From the NCBI GenBank assembly GCA_004762155.1, contig SIHP01000016.1:1-64000 (forward strand): 64,000 nucleotides of DNA, written 5' to 3'. The stretch is from Flavobacteriaceae bacterium. Lineage in GTDB: Bacteria; Bacteroidota; Bacteroidia; Flavobacteriales; Flavobacteriaceae. How positions within the stretch are numbered: the stretch's first letter is position 1; every line of letters begins with the position of its first letter. This document shows positions 15,951 to 24,687 of this stretch, one piece after another. A program made the translations under genes and the position numbers. The notes beneath the pieces were generated by a model. It was not told where the DNA came from. It made no database searches and saw only the letters and a list, made by a program, of their open reading frames with translations.

Positions 15951-18449
15951 CTAAAGATGTTCTAATTGTATTTTATACCAATATGGAAGTTTTTCTCGTA
16001 ATATTCTAATTTGTTGAATCATTAGTTTTCTGTCTTCAATGTTTTCTATTGGATAATTCTTTTTTAAAAAGATGGCAGTCTCACGAGGAATATTTAGATC
16101 AATTAACTTTCTCGTAATAGGTGTATAAGCCCCCATTTCTATAAACCTTGTAAATAAAGAATCGGGTGATTTTATATCATAAAGTGGTTTTATCATCAGT
16201 GGTAAATCGTAAGATACTTTGTTTTGAATAAATGAAATGTCTTTTTCAATATTAGCAGGATTGTCATAGTAGCTACTGGTAAAAAAATCAAACAAAGGTT
16301 TTTCTCTAATCCATTTCTCAATTAAATAACACTTACTCATAATCATATAACGTCCTTCAACTTCTGGGACTGAGAAATATCGATCATAGTAAATTGGGAA
16401 ATGTTCTTTTATAAATAGAATAACTTCTTTTAGTTTAGAAGATAAATTATTAACGTTTGGATCCGTTGGTATGTCAATTGCAGATGCCATAATAAATAAT
16501 CTATTCAAATCTACAGGATCCCAATATCTGTTATTTGAACAAATAGCCTTAGGTACTTCTAAACTGTTTATTGCAGTTTGAAATTCTTTAAAGACTTTGG
16601 TTTCTAGAATTATACCTACACTTTTTAAATATTCTATTGATTTTTCTTCTTGTCTTATAATAGTCTGTCTTAAATATGTATTTAAGAATGAGTATTCTTT
16701 GTTATTTTCATTACTTCCTATGCCTTCTGTAATATCATTAAATATTGCATTTTTGTATTGATTGTATTTAGCCCCATAACCAACCTTAATATCTTTACTA
16801 TCATCTTTAAATAATTCCATTTGATTAGAGTCAGATTGATTAAATCCATTTTCGTCAAGGATGTAAGTTCTTCCAACAAAATCTTTTAAAAGTCGACCGG
16901 CTCTCCCTCTTAAATTTGAAACCTCATAATTTGTAAGTTTAGTACTATAAGGTTTTTTTCTAGTGTACAAATTTGGACTTCTTATAATAATATTTTGGAC
17001 AGGAAGGTTTACTCCTTGGAGCAATGTTGTTGTACAAATAATTGTTTTAATTTCTTTTTGCTTGATGGCGTGTTCTATTACTAACCTAATGTGAATGGGT
17101 AATTTTCCGTGATGATAAACTATAGATTTTTTCACAGACTGAACCATCGGATAATTACGATGAATAGTAGAAGCAATAAATTCAGATAATCCATTTAAAT
17201 ATTGTGATTCATCTGAAATAGTTTTAGCCGTGATAAAATTTGCGATAGTTGTACAGGTGTTTGAAGTTGGAGAAAAAATAATATTTGACTCTTCTTCATT
17301 AAATGTAGCTAAGAACTTATGTAAGAAAGTTAGATATTTATCATTATACATAGAACCTTTAAATACTATATCCGAAGTATTTTCAATTTTTAATTTAATA
17401 GGTTGTTCACTTAATTCAAAATGTAAATTTAAAAATGATTCTTTTTTTATTTTGGAAAGAGAATATGTAAGATTTAATACTGGAGAAGCATTCGTTTCCT
17501 TTAACATAGTTTCTTCTCCAAAAATTTGAATCCCTAGTTTGTCAATCTTTTCAATTCTTGGACCAGAAATTATTATGTGGTCTATGATTGATGTGTTTTT
17601 TAATTCAATCATTAAATCATATAAAACTTTTGCTCTATTGTCATCCGAATCTTCTACTCTTTCTACATTTTGAATTTCATCTATTACAAGTAATCTTAAT
17701 TTAGGGAATGGATTGTTTTTTTGAGAAAATGCTGAAATCGCTTTTTCTTGAGTCAATACAAAAATTGCTTTTTCATTATTATATTGATTATTAAAAGCTG
17801 TTTCTAAGGAATATTCATTTAATGAAAATTCATCAAGTATTTTTCTGAAATCTGATTGAACTTGTGATACTAAACTTAATGTTGGAACAACATAGATAAT
17901 CGAACCTGATTTTTTTGTAATTAAATCTATTGCTTTCAATAATATAAGAAATGACTTACCTGCAGAAGTTGGAGCTGAGATACCAATAATTTTACTTTCT
18001 TGGATACCATTCCATATGCTTTTTTGGAATTCAGATAATAAAAACGTTTTGTTTGAAATATTTATTTCGTGTTCTAAGTGTGAAAGTGTGATTGAAAACA
18101 TATTGATGAGGCTCGATCCTTGAGAAAACGTTGAATCAGCAGAGTCATATTTTTTATCAATCATTATTGAAGATGGACCAAAACCAGATCTAGATAGGAA
18201 TAAGGTTAAATAATCTTTTAGTCCATTCCACTTTTCATTTTTGTAAGTCCAAAGGAGAGCACAGATAGCAATAAGATATTTTTTTGATTCTTCATCTTTA
18301 TTTACGGAGAGTTGATTCAGAACAGAAATAGCCTCTTGTAATAGATTATTTGATATTGACAAATCGCTTTTATCAATGAATCCTAGTTTGGACGCATTAC
18401 TTCGAAGTTCAATATCCAATAGTTGAGTTAATACTTTATCTTTTTTCAT
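15951..18449 (-). CDS. hamB: Hachiman-type SF2 helicase HamB
   Basis: An 832-residue superfamily 2 helicase. Motifs: Walker A APTSAGKS (159-166), VVPTLSLVSQ (motif Ia region), Walker B variant DEIQ (257-260), YHHGKLP (445-451), TTTLLQGVNLPV (473-484) and motif VI LRGRAGR (513-519). The core resembles the Ski2-like helicases used as HamB in Hachiman antiphage systems. In those systems the helicase moves along DNA and controls the HamA nuclease, which is released to degrade DNA on infection or damage. The start overlaps the HamA stop by 4 bp (ATGA), giving tight translational coupling. The C-terminal 300 residues have no recognised domain. Assignment as HamB rests mainly on the adjacent DUF1837 gene. 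Confidence 0.85.
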   Translation of the reverse strand: MKKDKVLTQLLDIELRSNASKLGFIDKSDLSISNNLLQEAISVLNQLSVNKDEESKKYLIAICALLWTYKNEKWNGLKDYLTLFLSRSGFGPSSIMIDKKYDSADSTFSQGSSLINMFSITLSHLEHEINISNKTFLLSEFQKSIWNGIQESKIIGISAPTSAGKSFLILLKAIDLITKKSGSIIYVVPTLSLVSQVQSDFRKILDEFSLNEYSLETAFNNQYNNEKAIFVLTQEKAISAFSQKNNPFPKLRLLVIDEIQNVERVEDSDDNRAKVLYDLMIELKNTSIIDHIIISGPRIEKIDKLGIQIFGEETMLKETNASPVLNLTYSLSKIKKESFLNLHFELSEQPIKLKIENTSDIVFKGSMYNDKYLTFLHKFLATFNEEESNIIFSPTSNTCTTIANFITAKTISDESQYLNGLSEFIASTIHRNYPMVQSVKKSIVYHHGKLPIHIRLVIEHAIKQKEIKTIICTTTLLQGVNLPVQNIIIRSPNLYTRKKPYSTKLTNYEVSNLRGRAGRLLKDFVGRTYILDENGFNQSDSNQMELFKDDSKDIKVGYGAKYNQYKNAIFNDITEGIGSNENNKEYSFLNTYLRQTIIRQEEKSIEYLKSVGIILETKVFKEFQTAINSLEVPKAICSNNRYWDPVDLNRLFIMASAIDIPTDPNVNNLSSKLKEVILFIKEHFPIYYDRYFSVPEVEGRYMIMSKCYLIEKWIREKPLFDFFTSSYYDNPANIEKDISFIQNKVSYDLPLMIKPLYDIKSPDSLFTRFIEMGAYTPITRKLIDLNIPRETAIFLKKNYPIENIEDRKLMIQQIRILREKLPYWYKIQLEHL

Positions 18450-19369
18450 CTCCCAATTCCTATTTGAAAATTCTCAATCAATTTATCTAGTTCCCAGACA
18501 GGAAAGAAGATGTAATTAAATCGTGGATATAACCCTTTGTCTACACTTTCAAATATTTTTTTATCTAACTTTTTACACCTACTTTCAATTATTTTAATAA
18601 TATCATTTTTAATTTGAGCTTCGTCATTTTTATCATAAACCTCTGTTTCATTGAAAATGATAATCGAAACTAAATGTACTTCAACATTTTTTAATGTTCC
18701 ATCTTTGTAACTCTCTGCTATATTTTGGAGTTTCTCTTCTAAAAAATCATCATATATGTATAATCCAATATCTTTTTTTCGATGGTTCTCATATGTTTCA
18801 AGAATACTAATGACAGCTTGCTTAACAGCACTATAAAAAGTCCCTGATGTATATGCTTTAGATTCACCAAGAAAAATAAGATTTTTATTCTCTTCTGACA
18901 ACGCGTAATGTATAGCATCTGAACCATTTCGTTCTAAACCAGTTCCTGTAGTAATTGGCATTTTTCTTAGCAATGGAACTGCTGAATGAAATTTTTGCAA
19001 AAAATTAAAAAGTAAGAGTTCTCCAAATTGTCCTTGAGTAAATAATTTTTTAGGGTTTCGGTCTCTAAATTTTTCAAAACAGATTGTAGATAATTCCGAG
19101 CTTGCATTAGCAAATCCTCTTTTTGCACTTAATTTATCTAGAATTTCCTTGGATTTTTTTTGATTATAAATCCAGTCTGGTATTGTGTTAATTAATTCTC
19201 TACAAAACTCTTCTCTATACTCTTGTCTGTCAACAAAATTTATACAAGTTGCTATATGATTTCTATTTGGGACAACATCAAATGTTTGTTCCACCCAATA
19301 AACATGATTCATTAAAGAATCTGTGTATGTCTTTAATTTATCAAGTTCTTCTTTTGTAATTTCAAACAT
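18446..19369 (-). CDS. hamA: Hachiman-type nuclease HamA (DUF1837)
   Basis: A 307-residue protein matching the DUF1837/HamA pattern. A PD-(D/E)XK nuclease core is readable: Glu117 in QFGELLLF, Asp151 in NGSDAIHYAL, then Glu169 and Lys171 in LIFLGESKAY. The N-terminal 110 residues are helical and unassigned. All expected catalytic residues are present, so the effector should be active. In Hachiman, HamA is held in check by HamB and cuts or degrades DNA when triggered. The stop overlaps the hamB start. Upstream, 37 bp separate it from the radical SAM gene on the same strand, suggesting a three-gene operon. Confidence 0.85.
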   Translation of the reverse strand: MFEITKEELDKLKTYTDSLMNHVYWVEQTFDVVPNRNHIATCINFVDRQEYREEFCRELINTIPDWIYNQKKSKEILDKLSAKRGFANASSELSTICFEKFRDRNPKKLFTQGQFGELLLFNFLQKFHSAVPLLRKMPITTGTGLERNGSDAIHYALSEENKNLIFLGESKAYTSGTFYSAVKQAVISILETYENHRKKDIGLYIYDDFLEEKLQNIAESYKDGTLKNVEVHLVSIIIFNETEVYDKNDEAQIKNDIIKIIESRCKKLDKKIFESVDKGLYPRFNYIFFPVWELDKLIENFQIGIGR

Positions 19370-19406
19370 TTTTTTATTAAGTATTTACAAGTTTTTTTAT
19401 AAAATT

Positions 19407-20651
19407 TCAGACTCTTTCAAATTCGTAATTTAAACTTTCAGCTCTTTCTTTCATTTTCAACCACTCATATTCCGTAAAACTATCACTCTTTACTACAACA
19501 GGAATATCATATTCATTAATGATTTTTTCTTCCATTGAATATTTTTCTTTTTCTAAGTATAATTCTGTTCCTTTTAATAACATTAATGGAAAAGCTTTTA
19601 TTTTATGGCAACCATTAGTCTGCAAAAAGGCTATGCTTTCATTAAATGAATTAAAGGTTTGAGAAGGTAAGCCATAAATTAAACTTACTTCATAACTTAT
19701 ATTTCTCTTATTTAACTCTTTCATAACCGAGGTTATTTTTTCAGGTTGATTTTTTCTCTTAATAAGAATACTCTCGCTTCTTATAGCAGTTTGCAATCCA
19801 AACTCTAAATGAATATTTAGTCTTTCACAGAGATTTAAGAATTCTTGTCCATTATAACCAGAAATAGTTTCAAATCTTGTTTGAATATTAATCTGTGCCG
19901 TAATCCTTAAAGAAATCATCTTTTTAAGGATAATTAAATAGTCTTTCCCTGCATTAAAAATTGGGTCTAAAATATTAATCTTTCTTACTTTTTTATTTTT
20001 AAAGAAAACCAACTCCTCAAAAACACGATCGTTATCTTTTATTAATACTTTGTTATTAGTTAAGTCTCTGTGTGCACAAAATGTACATTTATAGGGACAT
20101 CCTCTTTTAGTTTCTATTCTAACTTTAGATTGATTTACTTTAATAGGAATTATACCTGTTGTATAAGGTGATGGAATGTCACTAAACTGTAATGATGACT
20201 TGATTAAGCCAGTTTTATGCTTTCCTATTAAAATTTCATATATGGGATGTTCTCCATAACCATCAACAAATAGTTCACAGTTAGGATATTCAAGCTTAGG
20301 ATTGTTTGAGTAAGAAATTTGATAACCTCCCAGAATAAATTTACCCATAAATAAATACTTGATACGCAAAATATTCATTAAATCATTTAAGTACTTTTCA
20401 CTCCATACATAAGCAGAAATAGCAATAAAATCAAAAGAATTTATATTGAGATAATCAATTTCATCAGCTATTTCAAAGCTTGATGTATCTTTATCAAGAG
20501 AAAACATATTAATAGTATGATGTTTAGTTTCAAATTGAACACCATATTCTTTTTTAGAATATAAATATGATATAATTGAACCAATAGCTAATGAAGTATT
20601 AGTTTCACCATCTCTTATAAAGTCAAAAGAAATTAGTAATAGTTTTTTCAA
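19407..20651 (-). CDS. Radical SAM protein with B12-binding-like N-terminus, linked to Hachiman
   Basis: A 414-residue radical SAM enzyme. The [4Fe-4S] triad CxxxCxxC is Cys185, Cys189 and Cys192 in RGCPYKCTFCAH. The N-terminal 150 residues read as a Rossmann-like B12-binding-type domain (FDFIAISAYVWS, then GKFILGGYQISY), but the cobalamin DxHxxG motif is absent, so it probably does not bind B12 in the usual way. C-terminal blocks INIQTRFETISGY, LNIHLEFGLQTAI and VSLIYGLPSQTFNSF are typical of the radical SAM TIM barrel in this subgroup. It is the first gene of the operon with hamA and hamB. Its reaction is unknown: candidates are modification of a nucleotide, peptide or RNA. It is not viperin-like by motif. 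Its start is fixed by the absence of upstream in-frame sequence. Confidence 0.82.
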   Translation of the reverse strand: MKKLLLISFDFIRDGETNTSLAIGSIISYLYSKKEYGVQFETKHHTINMFSLDKDTSSFEIADEIDYLNINSFDFIAISAYVWSEKYLNDLMNILRIKYLFMGKFILGGYQISYSNNPKLEYPNCELFVDGYGEHPIYEILIGKHKTGLIKSSLQFSDIPSPYTTGIIPIKVNQSKVRIETKRGCPYKCTFCAHRDLTNNKVLIKDNDRVFEELVFFKNKKVRKINILDPIFNAGKDYLIILKKMISLRITAQINIQTRFETISGYNGQEFLNLCERLNIHLEFGLQTAIRSESILIKRKNQPEKITSVMKELNKRNISYEVSLIYGLPSQTFNSFNESIAFLQTNGCHKIKAFPLMLLKGTELYLEKEKYSMEEKIINEYDIPVVVKSDSFTEYEWLKMKERAESLNYEFERV

Positions 20652-20716
20652 TTTTTTTATTTCTCCAAGGAATTAGTATAGTTTAAAATAGAATTATATT
20701 ATTTCACATCTTACAA

Positions 20717-20724
20717 CAAACCTA
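20717..20724 (-). promoter_or_regulatory. Candidate -7 box for the radical SAM/Hachiman operon
   Basis: On the minus strand this reads TAGGTTTG, a full match to the Bacteroidota -7 consensus TAnnTTTG, 66 bp upstream of the radical SAM start. No good TTTG -33 box is seen 19-21 bp further up, so the promoter is only a candidate. The rest of 20652-21036 holds the hairpin at 20906-20975 and nothing else recognised. Confidence 0.4.
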
Positions 20725-20905
20725 AAAAGAATCTTTAGTAAACCTTTATGGGTTTCCGTAATGAGGTTAATTATTTTTTATTTTTAAAAAAATTTCTATA
20801 AAAAGTGAGCCGATTCAATTTATAAATTAGAGAACTCAACAAATTATAGCACTACTATTATTAGTTTAAGAGAATCGCTATTTGATTACCACCAAAAGTA
20901 AATTA

Positions 20906-20975
20906 GTATAAGTAGTGGCAGATTGAGTGGTTTATAAAGTTTGAGATATATCATTTTACCTGCCATTACTTATAC
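20906..20975 (+). repeat. 16-bp inverted repeat with 38-nt loop upstream of the Hachiman operon
   Basis: Arms GTATAAGTAGTGGCAG (20906-20921) and CTGCCATTACTTATAC (20960-20975) pair at 15 Watson-Crick positions plus one G-U if transcribed on the plus strand. On the minus strand the odd position would be an A-C mismatch. It could be a structured RNA, a protein-binding palindrome or the ends of a 70-bp miniature element. No ORF crosses it. Confidence 0.7.
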
Positions 20976-21036
20976 AAAATGTGATAAGTTTTTACGTAAT
21001 AATTAGTTTTTAAAGTATTAGATAAGTCTTAATATC

Positions 21037-21504
21037 TTACCTAACTTCATAAGTTCTTTCAAAAAGAACACCATTAAGAGTAAAAGTAGCTATATGTTTT
21101 GTACTAGAAATCTCAACAAAGGTCATTTCATATACAGTTCCACTTGGTATAACTGTTCCGTTATACGTATTACTTATGGTAGTAATTGTCATTTTATTTC
21201 CATCATCATGAACTTCATATGTCCAGTCAGCTGATGCCGAAATATCTACATCATCAACAGTAATAATATACGAGGTATGTCCTTCACCTGTTGATCCAGA
21301 TTCATGATATCCATGACTTTGAAAATGATTTTTAATGGAACTAATATCGCGTTCAACTCCATCTTGAACATCTTTAGTTAATGCCCAATGTGTATTAGAT
21401 AACATGTCTATTGTTTCCTGATTTAGATCCGTTGGATCATCACTGTTACTACAAGAAGTTAATAAAAAACTTGCTGTGATAAATAAATAGATAAATTTTT
21501 TCAT
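21037..21504 (-). CDS. Small lipoprotein, lipocalin-like
   Basis: A 155-residue lipoprotein (signal FLLTSCSNSDD, lipid Cys18). The mature part starts with TIDMLSNTHWALTKDV and alternates short strands (YIITVDDVDISASADWTYEV, KMTITTISNTYNG, TFTLNGVLFERTYEVR). This is the pattern of lipocalin-like Bacteroidota lipoproteins, in which an N-terminal W opens a small barrel. Ligand unknown. It lies alone between the Hachiman operon and the lipase gene. Confidence 0.65.
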   Translation of the reverse strand: MKKFIYLFITASFLLTSCSNSDDPTDLNQETIDMLSNTHWALTKDVQDGVERDISSIKNHFQSHGYHESGSTGEGHTSYIITVDDVDISASADWTYEVHDDGNKMTITTISNTYNGTVIPSGTVYEMTFVEISSTKHIATFTLNGVLFERTYEVR

Positions 21505-21739
21505 AATATTTTAAATTTAGATTAAACAAAGCCTACTCTTTACGTTTTTGGGCATTCACGTCTTGGTTTATTATTTTACTTCCAAGAGAAAGTGTTTTTC
21601 TTATTTTATGTTAATATTGAGTTCTATTATTGATTCAAGGTTTTTATTGCCTTTAAACATCACTAAAGAAATTATAAAAAGTGAATTAATTCAGTTAAAT
21701 AATTTTGAAATCAGAGAATTAAAAGACTTCTATTTAGTA

Positions 21740-22663
21740 TTATGTTTTGGCACAAGTGTTGAAATCGTCATTACACGGGTTTTCTGGATTCCACAATGCA
21801 TACGCATAAGAACAACACGGATTATGATTTTTATTTTCAGCACCATAATCAGCGTTAAACGAAATTTGAGTTCCTACAGAAATATAGTTATGTTCGGGCG
21901 GTTGCTTTTGTAAATTGTTAGGCACATTAGGAACTGTATCTGATAAATTCACCAAACGATAAGTTTCTTTAAGAAGTCCAGGCGAGCTTCCAATGATTGT
22001 TAAACTCGTATAAAAATCCGCAAAAGATTGGAGTCCAACTAACGGACTAGCAGAATTATAATGATACACTTCCATATTATTCGCAATAGCTTCAGGAACA
22101 GCAAGTGTAGCAAGCGTTGAACCAAGACTATGACCAGTTATGATAATTTTAGTGCCTTTTCCAGCGTAAGGTTTTAACTGTTCACGTAAATCAGCAAGCA
22201 AACCATTATACACTTTATACCAACCTGTTTCAACTTCAATATTAGAAGATGCATTTGAAGTTGGAGCAGTATACGAAACAGGTTTAAATTCGCTGTCTAC
22301 CAGAAAATCAATAACACTTTTACTACCACGAAAAGCCAAGAAAACGTTATCATTTTTGTCTGTAACCATGCACCCAAAAGGCTCTTTGTAAGTGATTCCT
22401 AAATTTTTAAACGTACTCCAAATAAGCGGACTAAAAGTAAAATCATCTACCTTAAACTTTTTTTGAGTGATTTTACAAACATCTGTTGGCTTAATTTCTT
22501 TTCCAGTTCCCCATTTAAAATCAGCTTGAGATGGTTTGCCAACTTTTTTCCATTGTGCGTACATATTACCAAGTACATTTACAAGAAAGTTACAAGTTTG
22601 AAAAGTTGAAGGATCTGAATTACCAAAAGAAAGTGGTTTTACGTTTTTACAAGTAGTTGTCAT
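21740..22663 (-). CDS. Class 3 lipase-like alpha/beta hydrolase
   Basis: A 307-residue fungal-lipase-type (class 3) hydrolase. The nucleophile elbow is TGHSLGSTLA with Ser179. The acid is probably Asp242 (NLSDTVPNVP) and the base His258 (EHNYISVG), in the right order and spacing. NVFLAFRGSKSVIDF (about 106-120) is the usual oxyanion-side strand. No signal peptide is seen, and several cysteines occur at both ends (TTTCKN, CNDDFNTCAKT). It hydrolyses ester bonds of unknown lipids. It is monocistronic; the 590-bp upstream gap is filled with dispersed repeats. Confidence 0.85.
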   Translation of the reverse strand: MTTTCKNVKPLSFGNSDPSTFQTCNFLVNVLGNMYAQWKKVGKPSQADFKWGTGKEIKPTDVCKITQKKFKVDDFTFSPLIWSTFKNLGITYKEPFGCMVTDKNDNVFLAFRGSKSVIDFLVDSEFKPVSYTAPTSNASSNIEVETGWYKVYNGLLADLREQLKPYAGKGTKIIITGHSLGSTLATLAVPEAIANNMEVYHYNSASPLVGLQSFADFYTSLTIIGSSPGLLKETYRLVNLSDTVPNVPNNLQKQPPEHNYISVGTQISFNADYGAENKNHNPCCSYAYALWNPENPCNDDFNTCAKT

Positions 22664-22886
22664 GGTATATTCTTTTAGTTTATAGTTGGTGTTAATTCAG
22701 TTCAATTTTTAGTGTAATGAACTTTGGTTATTTACTTTATGTGATTAAAGCTACGTTATTTCCATAGTTGGTTAAAAAACAATAACATAAGTGTGGTGAA
22801 TTTGAGTATAAGTGCAGGGAAATAGGTGAGGAAAGCTTTTGAGGTATTTTTTGAGTTTAGTCGAAATATTATTTAATAAAAATACT

Positions 22887-23110
22887 TGTCATATCGAGTG
22901 AATTTGTTTGACCAAAGGGAAATCAAATTTGTATCGAGATGTTTTTTTTGCAATCGCCTAAATAGTTCTACAGAGGATGTTCTGGATACAATTTTCTTCC
23001 GTTACACTACATAAAATCACTCGAACTGACATTCGTTTTTATAATTATCTATCAGTTACATCGAGTGAATTTGTTTGACCAAAGGGAGATAAAATATGTC
23101 TCGAGATGTT
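22887..23110. repeat. Composite dispersed repeat (TCGAGTGAATTTGTTTGACC family)
   Basis: The first copy at 22887-23034 has two outward-facing arms. The left arm is ATCGAGTGAATTTGTTTGACC with AAATTTGTATCGAGATG. The right arm is GGATACAATTTTCTTCCG with AAAATCACTCGAACTGACAT. The left arm is repeated at about 23058-23108. The same two arms, in the opposite arrangement, occur at 57618-57737. No gene is seen in 22664-23252 apart from these and the element at 23181. Confidence 0.9.
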
Positions 23111-23180
23111 TTTTTTGTTGTTTTCTAGCTTGTTATTGAACATAACGGAAATACTATTTTCATTTCGTTTTTTCGGATAA

Positions 23181-23230
23181 ATGTCATCACGAATGCAACG
23201 CAGTGAAAAGAAGTGATCTGTAAATTGATG
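23181..23230 (-). repeat. Dispersed repeat, half copy with ATGTCATC end
   Basis: ATGTCATCACGAATGCAACG followed by CAGTGAAAAGAAGTGATCTG is the reverse complement of the right half of the element at 13050-13138, with about three mismatches in 40 bases. The matching left half is missing. Confidence 0.85.
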
Positions 23231-23252
23231 TAAAAGTTTGCCCCGAGATTAT

Positions 23253-24386
23253 TTAATAACTACGAATTCTTAGATTTTCTAAGATGTCAAATAATTGTGC
23301 TTTAGCTTTTGTATCATTTACAGGATATTCAGCAGTGATTTTTAAAATGGAATAGTCTTTAAAATAAATTTCTGCGTAAGTTATTACAGTTTCGGCTTCT
23401 GTTTTTACTTTCGTTATAAAAAGTTTTCTATCATAATAACCTGCTATATTTTTGTGTTCAAAATCAGCTAAAGACTTCTCATAATCTAAGCTCGTTAAAG
23501 CTGTTTTTTCTTTGGTAAATGTAATATTGTAATTCTTTTTGTTTTCTTCGTAAAAAAATAAATAATCTACATTTTTGGCAGAAGTCAATTTAGAGCTTGC
23601 TTCTTTAAATTTTGTGTTTTTAAGTTTTACGCTTAATTGATGCAAAAAGTTTTTTCTGTACAAACCATAAAAAGGATCTTTCCAAAAACTTTTAGGTTCC
23701 TGTGTTATTTCCAATTGTTCTTCTGTGAGGTGCGTCCATTCTTTAATGTTCAATCCTAATGAATTATTCAGTTGTTTTAACTTTTGTAATACTTTTGTTT
23801 TTGCATTTATATTCGCAGGGAAACCAAACTGAAAGAGGAGATTCTTTTTTTGATAAAATCCAAATAAATAGGTTTTGTTATTGGAACTTACCCAATATAA
23901 TACAGTTTTATATTTCTTATTTTTTTCAAAAACCTTAGTTTCTGAAAGACTAGCAGTATAAGAATCGTGAATAGCATTTGCACCAGACATGATTACATTG
24001 CCCATTTCAGAATAAAAATCTCTTAAAAAAAGTTCTTCGGGTTTATAAGTTAAAGCGGCATACACAAAAGATTCTCCAAAACTAGGATCTTTAAAAATTA
24101 CCAATTCTTTTTGATAAATATCACCATTTTGATAGTTTCTGCCTTTGAAATTATTGTTTTCATTTTTAAATTTTCCCGCAAACGGAAATACTTGGTCAAA
24201 ATTGGTAATAATCATAGTGTTTGAATCTCCAGAATAGTCCCATAAACCTTCAAAAGGAGCTTTTTCAAGCCAAGATTTTAAATTACCATTAGTTATTTTT
24301 TTTAAGTCTTTAGGATATTCAAAAACGCGTTCTTTTTTACATGCACATAAAAGAAGAAGTAGTATTAGATATAATTTTTGAGGCAT
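23253..24386 (-). CDS. Hypothetical lipoprotein
   Basis: A 377-residue lipoprotein with a compact signal, LILLLLLCACKKERV (lipid Cys16). The mature protein is lysine-rich with regular aromatic strands (FEGLWDYSGDSNTMIITNF, FIDVDK-free core, YNITFTKEKTALTS). I do not recognise the family. The pattern suggests a beta-rich envelope protein. It is flanked upstream by a 301-bp gap with a terminator and downstream by dispersed repeats; no operon partner is visible. Confidence 0.6.
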   Translation of the reverse strand: MPQKLYLILLLLLCACKKERVFEYPKDLKKITNGNLKSWLEKAPFEGLWDYSGDSNTMIITNFDQVFPFAGKFKNENNNFKGRNYQNGDIYQKELVIFKDPSFGESFVYAALTYKPEELFLRDFYSEMGNVIMSGANAIHDSYTASLSETKVFEKNKKYKTVLYWVSSNNKTYLFGFYQKKNLLFQFGFPANINAKTKVLQKLKQLNNSLGLNIKEWTHLTEEQLEITQEPKSFWKDPFYGLYRKNFLHQLSVKLKNTKFKEASSKLTSAKNVDYLFFYEENKKNYNITFTKEKTALTSLDYEKSLADFEHKNIAGYYDRKLFITKVKTEAETVITYAEIYFKDYSILKITAEYPVNDTKAKAQLFDILENLRIRSY

Positions 24387-24610
24387 TATTTTATTTATAA
24401 TGAAGCTATTAATTATAGTAGATTTTATCGATAAAGATACATTTTTAATCGCAGTTATATAATCAAGGATTTAATTTCATAAGCTAACATTTAAAAAATG
24501 CTATTTCAGTTTCAATAGTAAATAATATGTAAGGTAACTTCTAAAGAAAAGAAAAAGTATACCAATAGATGACTGTTTTTGCAAACTTGTAAAAAAAATA
24601 AAGCTACAAA

Positions 24611-24640
24611 AAACCTTCATATTTTTAAGCATGAAGGTTT
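24611..24640 (-). terminator. Terminator of the cytochrome c-like gene
   Basis: Stem AAACCTTCAT / ATGAAGGTTT (10 bp, perfect) has a 10-nt loop. Read on the minus strand it is followed by TTTTTGTAG, and it lies 47 bp past the stop at 24688. The rest of 24387-24687 shows nothing recognisable. Confidence 0.75.
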
Positions 24641-24687
24641 AATAGAAATAAATTATTTATTGAAGAATTTTAGATAACAATATCTAT

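Noticed and set aside
19407..20651. Viperin-type antiviral radical SAM enzyme
   Set aside because: The CxxxCxxC context RGCPYKCTFCAH and the B12-type N-domain do not resemble viperin; they match B12-binding-like radical SAM proteins.
14766..21036. Prophage or classical integrative element
   Set aside because: No integrase, transposase or phage structural gene is visible; only a gene-tail duplication hints at integration.
21548..21913. 121-codon plus-strand ORF overlapping the lipase gene
   Set aside because: Its right half is antisense to the lipase C-terminus and the left half is low-complexity; the lipase reading frame has a full catalytic triad.
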